Positions 22,931 to 32,204 of a stretch of 64,000 nucleotides of DNA are shown piece by piece. The position numbers and the translations under genes are program-made. The stretch lies in contig JAADJZ010000017.1 of the NCBI GenBank assembly GCA_011032825.1, positions 372,001 through 436,000 on the forward strand, given 5' to 3'. The notes beneath the pieces are model-generated. The model was not told the DNA's origin. It made no database searches and worked only from the letters and a program-made list of their open reading frames with translations. Position 1 is the first letter of the stretch. Every line of letters starts with the position of its first letter. Origin of the DNA: Massariosphaeria phaeospora (taxonomy: Eukaryota; Ascomycota; Dothideomycetes; Pleosporales).

Positions 22931-22979
22931 GTTGGGGTGGCTCATCGGTTGTACTGGCTCATCGCGCGCACGGGCACTG
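22931..22979 (-). repeat. right terminal inverted repeat of Fot1-like element
   Basis: 49 bp, identical to the reverse complement of the left repeat. It lies about 170 bp upstream of the start codon of the SKI3 C-terminal half. Confidence 0.95.
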
Positions 22980-22981
22980 TA

Positions 22982-23150
22982 ATCTCAGCCCTACGAGAGG
23001 CCCGCACTCCCCCATGTTCCTGCTTGCCTACCTGCTACGTTTGCACTGCTTCACCACCATCCTGTCCTCCAACACACAACCCTCTCTTTGTTGTTCATTT
23101 CTGCAGCGCCACAACTCTTCTTTCCGGCGACGGTCCTTGCCTCGGCCACA
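22982..23150 (+). promoter_or_regulatory. short promoter/leader driving the SKI3 C-terminal part
   Basis: 169 bp between the transposon end and the ATG. It is pyrimidine- and CA-rich (CCACCATCCTGTCCTCCAAC), typical of a fungal 5' leader. It probably belonged to another gene before the rearrangement. Confidence 0.4.
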
Positions 23151-26100
23151 ATGGCGTCTCAGGCAGACAGCGCGCACGACTTGTTGGACCTCGATATCCA
23201 AACTCTACGCCAATTCCTTGAGCTCTTTCCGCAGCAAGGCCTATCAAAAGTCCTGACAGGGTACCTGAGTAGCGGGATATCCAGACATCCGCTCGCTGAG
23301 AATAGAGAAACACCAGATCTGAGTGAGGGCGGGGTAGCTCTGCATCAAAATGTCCCGCTTTCGCAAGAAGACTGTCTGATCTTGATGACCGAAGGGATAT
23401 TGGAAGCTAGAGACTCTCCACTCGCTCATTGCTTGCTTGGCGACTACTACTTATCATTGGAAGAATACGAGAGTGCTGTCGAGGCAACCCGAAAGGGCTT
23501 GAAGCTTGCTGTAGCCGAGGCGAAGAAGACGGACCTATCCTTTATCAGGTATGATTAGTTCAAAAATGTGAACGAACGAAACCCTAATGTCTGAAGAACA
23601 CGGGATGCGCTGAGTAGCACACTGGCCACTGCTTTAGTGTACTACCAAGCACCTAGGAACCATTCAGAGGCTAAAGAAATCTTCCGATCTATACTCAAAC
23701 GTAAACCCAAGTTCACCGCAGCACTAATAGGTATCGGAATCATTCTATCGGAAGAAGAGGAGTACTCCGAAGCCGTTCAGTTTCTTGAAGAGGCCCTGAA
23801 ACAGGATCCTGCCAATGGTAGGATCGGCGCCGAGGTAGCCTGGTGTCAGGCCTTAAGTGGCGACTACAAGACCGGATTGGCAAGGCTTCAGGACTACCTA
23901 GACTACCCCCAGTTGGATGCATCTAAGCCGCGTGGCAGAGAACTCCGAGCCCAGACCCTGTACCGTATTGGAGTTTGCATTTGGGAACTCGACTCATCCA
24001 GAGCCGCCCGGAAAAATCGCCAGGGCGCTTATGCAAAGTTTCTTGCTGCTATCAAAGCAAACCCGAATTATGCACCGGCGTATACGAAACTTGGCATATT
24101 CTATGAAGACTACAACAAAGACCGAAAACGAGCAAGACAATGTTTCCAGAAAGCATTCGAACTCTCTCCATCAGAGACCGTAGCTGCCGAGCGTCTCGCG
24201 CGGATATTCGCCAATCAGGGTGAGTGGGATATCGTGGAAGTGGTCTCGCAACGAGTAGTCGACTCTGGAAAGGTCCGTCCAGCTCCTGGGTCAAAGAAGA
24301 AAGGCGTAAGCTGGCCGTTTTCGGCACTAGGCGTAGTTCAGATGAACAAGCAAGAGTACCAAAAGAGCATTGTCTCGTTCCTGTCGGCACTACGTATCAG
24401 TCCAGGCGACTACCACGCGTATGTCGGCTTGGGCGAAAGCTACCACAATTCCGGACGCTACAACTCTGCCGCACGGGCTTTCAACTATGCGGAGAACCCT
24501 ACGGACGGAGCGGTCATGAAGAACGCTGATGGCGAACGCTGGTTTACAAAGTATATGCTAGCAAACGTGAACCGAGAACTCGGGGAATTCGACGAAGCTA
24601 TCGTAGGCTATGAGCAAGTCCTGAGCGATAGGCCTAATGAGTTTGGTGTTTCGCTTGCGCTACTACAGACGCTGGTAGAGAAAGGCTGGCGATGCATTGA
24701 GACCGGATTCTTTGGCGAGGCGTCCGATAGCGCCGTTCGAGCCATAGAAGTTGCAGCTACTATTGCGGAGTACAAGCCAGACGCTTTCAACCTGTGGAAG
24801 GCGGTTGGCGACGCATGCGCCTTGTTCAGCTGGGTGCAGGAAAAGCTGGCTAAGTTTCCCGCGAAGGCTGTCGAAGAACTCCTCCGATATGAATCCGGTA
24901 TCGAACTCGACTACAACACACACAACGATATAGACGGGGTGGGCGCGGATGACTTGGCTTTGATAAGCTCGGGCGATTCTGATAAAGCGCCTTCCACCCT
25001 GACTAGAGTGCTTAAAGCTTCAATACTAGCCCAGAAGCGGGCAATCGCCAGCTGTGCACACGATATACATGCCCAGGCTGTTTCCTGGTACAACCTAGGC
25101 TGGACCGAGTTCCGCGCGCACGTCTGTTTGGAACAAGAAGGACAAGAAGGAGGGAAATTGACCACATATCTCCGAGCGTCCATGAAGTGCTTCAAACGCG
25201 CCATCGAGTTGGAAGCAGGAAACTCCGAGTTCTGGAACTCACTTGGTGTTATCACGACAACATTGAACCCGAAAGTGGCTCAACATGCCCTTGTACGATC
25301 TCTTCATCTGAATGAGCGCAGCGTGCTAGCATGGACGAACCTAGGCACGCTTTACTTGCTACAAAATGATCAGGAGCTTGCACACATGGCTTTCTCTCGT
25401 GCTCAATCTACCGATCCCGACTACGCACTGGCTTGGATCGGGGAAGGTATCGTCGCGCTTCTTTTCGGCGATTCCAACGAAGCGTTATCGCATTTTACAC
25501 ACGCTTTTGAACTCTCGGACTCTTCGTCTCTACTCACCAAACGTCAGTACGCGGTTTCGACATTCGATTATCTGGTCTCGTCACCTTCGGCATCGAACAA
25601 CATCACCCATCTTATCCAGCCCCTTTTCGCCCTTCACCAGCTCGGCTTCCAAACCCCGTACGACATGCCTCACAAACATCTTGCAGCGCTCTTCCTCGAG
25701 CGAGTGGGAAACCATGACGCGGCTATCAGTGCCTTAAGCGCCATTTGCGAGACCACAGAACAAGAATACGAGACCTCCGAGTCGGACTCCGCTCTCGCAA
25801 AATACGCCCAGGCAAAAACAGACCTGGCCCGCAACCTCCTAGCGACAGGATCGTACGAATCCGCCGTCAACGAAGCTGAAACCGCTCTCGACCTCCTCTC
25901 CGACTTCGACAACACCGCCGGCCAAGCGACCCTATCTGCCGAAGCTCTTTCCAAAACCCGTCTCTCAGCGCGCCTCACCGCCGGCCTCGCCCACTATTTC
26001 GCCGGCGACCTCGAACCCAGCCTCCCCTACTTCCGCACCTCTCTCGAAGCCAGCGGGTCCAACCCCGACATCATCTGCCTGCTCGCCGAAGTGCTCTGGG

Positions 26101-26636
26101 CCAAAGGCGGCGCCAACGAGAAAGACATCGCGCGCGAGCAACTCCTCGCCGCGGTCGAGAAATGGGGCACCAAGCACGTCGGCGTCGTGACGCTGCTCGC
26201 CGCCATGGCCCTCCTCGACGACGACGCCGACACCATGGACGCCGTGAAGCCCGACCTCGCCGCCCTGCGCACCGACGCTTCGCTCTCGGCCGCCCAGCTC
26301 GCGCGCGTCGAGACGGTCATTGAGGCCATTGCGATGTGGCTGGGCGGCGAGGCAGAGGAGTTGGATGAGGCGCGGCGCGCGGTCGTGCTGGCGCCGTGGA
26401 AACATACGGGTTGGGCTGCGCTGGCGGGTGTTGCGGGCGGCGATGATGCGTTTGCCGCGACGATGGCGAGGGAGACGGCAGGCAGGAGTGTGCCGCCGGG
26501 CGGAGCGCTGGATGCGGTGGCGTTGGCGGGCGCGTTGGCGGGGACGGGCGAGGTGAGGGATGCGCAGAGGGGGGTTGTGCTTGCGCCGTGGTGTGGGGAG
26601 GCGTGGGCCGCGTTGGCGGAGTGTGTGGCCGGTTGA
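23151..26636 (+). CDS. SKI3: SKI3 (superkiller 3) C-terminal part, TPR protein, fused to a foreign 5' end
   Basis: Two exons, 23151-23548 and 23597-26636, with a 48-bp GTATGA..AAG intron in phase 2; 1,145 residues. From DIQTLRQFLELFPQQGLSKV (codon at 23193) onward it follows Ski3 to its C-terminus, with many TPR units (for example YAPAYTKLGIFYED and YHAYVGLGESYHNSGRY). It ends in the family's characteristic RGVVLAPWCGEAWAAL segment. The first 14 residues, MASQADSAHDLLDL, do not look like Ski3. They are preceded by a CT-rich leader and a CACAATGG start context, as if from another gene. With the 287-residue N-terminal half on the opposite strand the two parts total about the length of yeast Ski3 (1,432). 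The protein lacks the N-terminal TPR region. Confidence 0.85.
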
Positions 26637-27156
26637 GTTGGGTTGAGCAGTGAGGAGTAAGGAGTGATCAGTGGGTGGAAATGTCTGCGTAGGCTTGCCC
26701 ATGGTTGTCTGACGTCGCATTAGACGTGGTCTATCAACCCACAGTAGGCTGAAGTAATATGGTGTAAGAATAGATAGAGGGGGAACAAGGCAAGCAGCTG
26801 TACGGGGTCGGGTCATGTCTGTCTGTCTGTCTGTCTGTGTCTGGAGCGAATCCGAATCGCCAGCCTGCAGCAGCAGAAGGAACCATTAGCTAACGCCAAG
26901 TTCCATAAAATCACCATTCATCAACAGAACCACAAGCGACCCCTCTTTCCATCCTTGATGTCAAAACGTGCAAGACTAATTAGAAATCTGGAAATCTTTC
27001 CGTATCTAAAACCAAAATAAAAACGAAAACTAAAACTACATGCACTCCCAAGAGGTGTTACCACCCAGCCCCCCATCCCCTCCCTTTCCTACGATGAAAC
27101 TCCCATGTCCACATTCCCGTAAAACAATCGCCAAAACCAACCAACACCACCACCAT
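26637..27156. other. intergenic region between convergent genes, with TCTG repeat
   Basis: 520 bp between the 3' ends of SKI3 and the RSC subunit. A short (TCTG)n microsatellite lies at about 26817-26841. The poly-A-rich stretch near 27000-27040 may hold 3' end signals. Confidence 0.5.
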
Positions 27157-29949
27157 CTATATTTTCTCCTCTAGCAGCACCGTCATACCCGTAATCAGCG
27201 TCTTGCCCCCCTCAACCTGCTCCCGAATCCTTACCTCCCTCTCCCTATTCCTCTGCACCGCAACCTTCTGCACGGCACCCAACTCCTCAAGCCGCTTGCC
27301 GACACCATCACTCTCTGCCCCTAGCAGCACATCAAACTCCTTCTTCACCGCCTCTGCAAGCTGGTCCTCGAGCGCCTTCAGCGCCTTCACTTTCAGGCGC
27401 TCGACATCCCGCTCAAACTGCGCTTCCGCCTCCCCGCGCGCCTTCTTCGTCGCCTCCTCGCGCTCCGCCGCGCCCGCTTCATCGGCCTTGCGCTTCTGGG
27501 CGCGGAGCGCGTCGCGTTTCGCGCGGGCCGCGAGATAGCGGGCGGAGTGGCCGAGCGCGCGGCCGTGGCCGTCTTTGGTGGCGAGGCGCGCGGCGTTGAG
27601 GGGCGGGGCCGTGAAGAAGAGCACGCGGCCCTGGTCGTCGCGCTGGAATTGCGCTCGGATGGCCGGCGGGATGGACGCGTTGGCGTGGTCGCTCAGCGTG
27701 TAGACTTCGACGGGGCGGGGCGCTTGGTAGGCGACCGGGGCGGGGTGCAGGTGCGGTTGCGGGTAGGAGGGCGCGGGCCGGGGCGTGACGTATTGCTGCA
27801 TGGGGGCGGGGGGTTGGGGCGTGGAGAAGGGGAGGTGTGGCGTGATGGCTTGGTAGCTGCCTGGGGGTGGGGGAATCGCTGCATGAGAGACGTGCGGAGC
27901 GGGAGATTGGGAGTGAGAGTGATAGCGCGATGCGTGCGTTGGGGTGTAGGCAGCCTGTACGTGGTGAGGTTGGGGCGTGGGCAAGGGCATTGGCGAGGCG
28001 GGAGGGGCTTGCGCGATAGGATAATTCCTCTGCGAGTCGCCGCCGTAGCCGTTTGTCGGGGGTGGAGGCAGCGAAGGAGTAGCCATTACAGGCGCCGGTG
28101 GTGGTTGGGGTGGAGGAGACGGTGTTGGTTCGGGTGGTGGTGAGTCCTAAAGTAAGTGAGCGTGTGCCTCTCCGTATCAAAGTGAGACTTCAATCTTACC
28201 TTCGGGTCGCGAGGACGGCGGTGAACCGCGCCAATCTTGGGAGGAGCGTTTTCCGCACCCCATTCAGGCTTAGGAGTATCGTCGTCCTCTTTTTGTTCGT
28301 CCTTGAGCAGGTACGCGATCGGACTGGGATTCTTCTTGAGTTTCCGGGTCGCGTCGAACAGGTCCATCACGTAGTCCTTATCCCGAACTTCATCCGGCAA
28401 GCAGCTTGCCCACGTTTTGATCTTGTTGAGTTTGTGCTTCTCCTCATTGTATCGCGCTTCACAGACATAGATTTCCTTGTCTGCCGGAAAATCGCGAGGG
28501 CGGCCCTTGTTGTATCTGGTAACAAACATAACAAAACAGCGGTCCACTACCTCGTCGATACGATGATCACGATACTGACCGGTCTTAACAACTTCATTCT
28601 CCAGGAAATGACGATCCCACCGATGGACCGTCTGCTCTGGTCGGTAATACCAGCAGGCGTTCACCCATTTCCCGCCTTCGATGTCTTGCCAGGTGCGATA
28701 TATCTGCGCGACAATAGGCTTGGTCAGGTCATTCGCATTCTGGATGTGAACCCAATCGCCAACTTTCCAAAGCTCTCCGTTGTGCAAAATGCCATTAGGC
28801 ATGGGGATGCGGCCCTCTTCCATGGCGTATTCGTTGTCTGGCTTATCTTTCTCTTCTTTTGCCAGTCTTCGGCCCTCCTTTTGTAGGTGGACGGCATCTT
28901 TGTACACCTGGCTGTCGTCCTCGTTGTATTTCTTGGCATTTTCAAACATCAGTTCCACGTCCACCATGAACTGGTCGACGGAATTGTACTTCTTCCGCTT
29001 GAGCTTCCGCTTCAGAGTATCCATGGCCATAGGAGTCTTAATCTCGGCATGGTATTCTGGCATGACCGTCTTGTCGGGAATGCGCTCGAAGGCACTAATC
29101 ATGAGCTTGTTTAGCTGATTTCTAGGCTTCCTGATGCCTTTCATGATGGCTTTGATGCGGGCTTCCATGGGAGTATCGACACGTGGGGGCCGTCCGCGCC
29201 TCTTTCTGGCCTCTGGGTCTTCGTTCTTGGCATCCTCTTTCGATCTGCCGCCGCCGCCGCCTCCTTCGCGTTTGGTGATTGCTGCTGTGGAGCGTGGACC
29301 GCGTCTTCGCTTCCGCTTCCCATCCTCATCGCTACCTTCGTCCTCTTCCTCGTCCTCTTCGTCGTCATCTTCTTCCTCCTCCTCCTCTTCTTCTTCAGGT
29401 AGCAATGGGTCTTGTTCTGGGATCTCTCCTAGATATGGTAGGCTTGCGGCTTCCTCGGTGATGGTCTTGGCATCCACGAGTTTCTTGAGTTCTTGCTGGA
29501 GTGCCTTTTTGACTTCTAGCGCATCGACGTATGCCTGCGAGTCCTGTCTGTTGTAGACCTGCGCGTTGTGAGGCACCAGGGCGAAGTCGCGCACGAATTC
29601 GGCAAAGACCTTGTACTCTTTCTGCGCCACTTTAGTCTTGATCATGCTCAGGGCCATGGGTTCCTTGATGACGTCGTAGTAGTCGGGCAGCGACCGCTTG
29701 TTGACCTTGCGCTGGAAGAGTTTCGTGGGGTCGTAGCCACTATCATGCACTGTCAGCCATTGCGGATTGCATCGCGCATGCGGGGCGCAACACGTACTCG
29801 TCGGATCTGTAGGAATAAACGTTCTGCAGCACCGTTGCCATGGCCTTCCACTCGTCGTCGGTGACGGTGGACGATGCGCCATTGGTTGCAGGGTCGGCCG
29901 TCTCGGTGGTCGGCACAGGCGTGGAGCTCGGGGCGCGTCCGGAGGCCAT
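27157..29949 (-). CDS. RSC1: RSC chromatin-remodelling complex subunit, RSC1/RSC2-like (two bromodomains and BAH)
   Basis: Three exons: 29949-29798, 29739-28200 and 28146-27157; 893 residues from MASGRAPSSTPVPTTETADP. Bromodomain 1 (about residues 30-135) has LPDYYDVIKEPM and the PHNAQVYN loop. A run of Glu/Asp about 30 long and an RRGRPPR AT-hook-like patch follow. Bromodomain 2 (about 245-345) has MPEYHAEIKTPM and FENAKKYNEDDSQ. The BAH domain (about 370-500) includes LWKVGDWVHIQNAND and ACWYYRPEQTVHRWDRHF. The last exon encodes a Pro/Gln-rich tail and a charged coiled coil. Yeast Rsc1 and Rsc2 (928 and 889 residues) have the same order and bind acetylated nucleosomes in the nucleus. It is divergent from OTU1. 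Confidence 0.9.
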
Positions 29950-30537
29950 GCTGATGTACCGCGCGCTGTTGAACGAGTGTTATACAATGCGCTCCTCAGC
30001 ACGGCGGGTGTGGCTGATGCAGATGCGCGTGGGAAGGGGACAGGCGCACCGGTGAACGACGTGGTGTGCTGCTATGTACAGTCGCCGTGCTCGGGCGGCC
30101 CCTGCGCTCGGCGAAATAGTTCTGCCGGATCTGCGCAGGGATTGGGCATGGGTGGCGCTTTCCGGCCTCGGCTTCCGCGGTTCCGGAAGCTTCACCAATG
30201 CTATATTGTTAGATTCTTCCTACGACATTATATGTTCCCACAACACCATTGTCGCTGAACCAACACGCTTCACTCTTCGCGTAGAACGCCCTCGTATCTC
30301 TCTTTTCAAACATACTTCCACTCCACACTTCACACAGTCTTGGAAGTCGATACCATATCTAGTCTTCTCCCGCAGTTCCGACCACTCGTCGTATAAATAC
30401 GCAAGTGTGCTTCCGAGCATCATACCCACACTCAACACTGTATCCCATACTCTGAAGTCCCTACACGCTCCACTGGATCTGCGATATACCGGCGCCGCAC
30501 TTCTCTAGGTTCCGCTACTTTTCATCAACCGCGCAGC
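29950..30537. promoter_or_regulatory. divergent promoter region between RSC subunit and OTU1
   Basis: 588 bp between start codons facing apart. The half next to OTU1 is C/T- and A-rich, with GTATAAATA at about 30390 as a possible TATA box on the plus strand. Confidence 0.45.
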
Positions 30538-31518
30538 ATGCCGATTCGAATGCGCCTCCGCGCCCCGAGCGGCCAACACACCATCAGCCTCGATGACAAC
30601 GCCGCTGTCTCTGATCTCCTCTCCTCCATATCGACAGCCACGAACCTGCCGCTCTTCGAACTGAAATGGGGCTTCCCCCCGCAGCCGCTCGATCCCGCGC
30701 TCTACGGCCTCTCCACCCGCCTCAACGCCACCGACCTCAAGCTGAACGGCTCGCAACTCATAGTAATAGCGAAATCGACAGGCGACCCTAGCGAACAACA
30801 ACAGCAGTCACCCGAGCCCTCGAACTCTTCTGCCCCGCTGTCCCTGCAGCGGAAACAAATCCCCTCGCTCAAAGACACGCCGGAAACGCCGCTCCCGAGC
30901 CGCGGCGGCACCCTCGTCCTGCGCGTCATGCCCGACGACAACTCGTGCATGTTCCGGGCGCTGGGCAGCGCCGTGCTATCCTCCTCCCTCGACGCCATGA
31001 CGGAACTACGCTCGCTCGTCGCACAAGCTATCCAAGCCGACCCCTCCCGCTTCAACGCCGCCATCCTGCAGCGCCCGCCCGACGAATACTGCCAGTGGAT
31101 CTCGTATTCGGACTCCTGGGGCGGCGGCATCGAGCTCTCGATCCTGTCGCAGGAATTCGACATTGAGATCTGCAGCATCAACGTGCAGGACCTGCGCGTG
31201 GACCGCTTCAACGAGGGCCGCCCGCGCCGCTGCATCCTGGTGTACTCGGGCATTCACTACGATACGATTGCGTTTGTGCCCGACGGCACGTCGACGCTGG
31301 ACAACGACGCGGATGTCAAGCTGTTCGACGCGGGCGATGAGGTGGTGCTCGAGGCGGCGCGCCAGCTGTGCGCGCAGCTTAAGAAAAAACACTACTACAC
31401 CGACACGCAGAAGTTCGAGATCAAATGCAATACGTGCGGCTGGCTGGGGAACGGCGAGGTGGCCGCCGTGCAGCATGCGACCGAGACGAGCCACACCGAC
31501 TTTGGCGAGGCTACTTAG
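30538..31518 (+). CDS. OTU1: OTU1/YOD1 deubiquitinating enzyme
   Basis: Single exon, 326 residues, close to yeast Otu1 (301). The order is a ubiquitin-like UBX-type domain (residues 1-80, MPIRMRLRAPSGQHTISLDD..), a Ser/Gln linker, then the OTU cysteine protease with catalytic block MPDDNSCMFRAL (Cys137). The SWGGGIELSILSQ segment and a catalytic His240 in YSGIHYD follow. A C-terminal C2H2 zinc finger reads CNTCGW..HATETSH. The family works with Cdc48/p97, which the UBX-type domain binds, and trims ubiquitin chains in ER-associated and other degradation routes. All catalytic residues are in place. Confidence 0.95.
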   Translation: MPIRMRLRAPSGQHTISLDDNAAVSDLLSSISTATNLPLFELKWGFPPQPLDPALYGLSTRLNATDLKLNGSQLIVIAKSTGDPSEQQQQSPEPSNSSAPLSLQRKQIPSLKDTPETPLPSRGGTLVLRVMPDDNSCMFRALGSAVLSSSLDAMTELRSLVAQAIQADPSRFNAAILQRPPDEYCQWISYSDSWGGGIELSILSQEFDIEICSINVQDLRVDRFNEGRPRRCILVYSGIHYDTIAFVPDGTSTLDNDADVKLFDAGDEVVLEAARQLCAQLKKKHYYTDTQKFEIKCNTCGWLGNGEVAAVQHATETSHTDFGEAT

Positions 31519-32204
31519 GCTGTGGAATCGCTGCTGGCGGTGCTGGCGGTGCTGGAACGTTGAGGACACGAGACTAGTGCTGAGGATAGATAGATGGGTT
31601 CGGGGTTGAGTGGGGGAGCTCCCTCCAGAGGGAGGCTTGTGATATTGATATGATACCCAGTTCAGTTCAGTTCGGTACATAGCTTTGTCTTCGTGTAGCG
31701 CATGCATGACTGCATACCATACCCACATGCATATATATGATAGCATTCGCAGTCAGTTAGTCAGTCATCCCCTTGTATCACATAGCATCATAGCGTCAAG
31801 CACTTTGTACCCTTCACTTATTACTTTTCCTAGCCGCAACTTCCTTACTGTATACCCCCCTCGTCCACAAGCGTGCGTCGATAGAATCCAAGAATACACG
31901 ATACATACATACTACAATAGAACAGAGCATATCAGATTCCCCCCACCCCCCAACCCCACCCGGCCATGCCATCCGTGTCATATGCATTGCTTTGATTCTC
32001 GCCCCTTAAATGCTCCACAGCTAAATAACACAAGTTATCACGAAAAAAAACTAGTCGTACACATACATCCCTACACCTCTCTTTCCGACCAAACTAACAA
32101 ACCAAAATATCCAAATACTTGATTTCCCCACCCCTCCGCCCCTTTCGCACTGTATATACAACCCATCGCACAGCTCGGAAAAATGCCAAGCCAGCTACGC
32201 ACAC
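31519..32204. other. intergenic region between convergent OTU1 and VPS41
   Basis: About 690 bp, AT-rich and CA-rich with no gene seen. It should contain both 3' untranslated regions. Confidence 0.4.

Larger units (their letters stand above)
20842..22979 (-). mobile_element. complete Fot1/pogo-like transposon with perfect 49-bp inverted repeats
   Basis: Both ends are visible. The sequence 20842-20890 is the exact reverse complement of 22931-22979. TA dinucleotides flank both ends (20840-20841 and 22980-22981), as expected for a Tc1/mariner-pogo target duplication. Total length is 2,138 bp, typical of Fot1 elements. Each terminal repeat starts CAGTGCCCGTGCGCGCG and contains two direct copies of CGATGAGCCA, probably transposase-binding sites. 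The transposase gene inside runs on the minus strand. Perfect terminal repeats suggest recent mobility or gene conversion, in contrast to the interrupted transposase. Confidence 0.95.

Noticed and set aside
19772..26636. Reading the two TPR genes as unrelated neighbours divergent around a transposon
   Set aside because: The halves are complementary parts of one Ski3, meeting at the same point of the repeat array with summed length equal to the known protein.
26817..26841. TCTG/TGTC microsatellites (also near 38645) as CRISPR or regulatory arrays
   Set aside because: Simple tandem tetranucleotides without spacers; ordinary fungal microsatellites.
27479..28180. Long open frames on both strands across the third exon of the RSC subunit
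   Set aside because: They are shadows of the GC-rich, Pro/Gln-rich coding exon. Only the frame joined by GT..AG introns to the bromodomain/BAH exons makes sense.
29340..29400. Acidic repeat (TCC/TCT)n, and GTC repeat at 36240-36265, as unstable repeat loci of interest
   Set aside because: They lie in frame inside the RSC subunit and VPS41 and encode the Glu/Asp runs common in such proteins.
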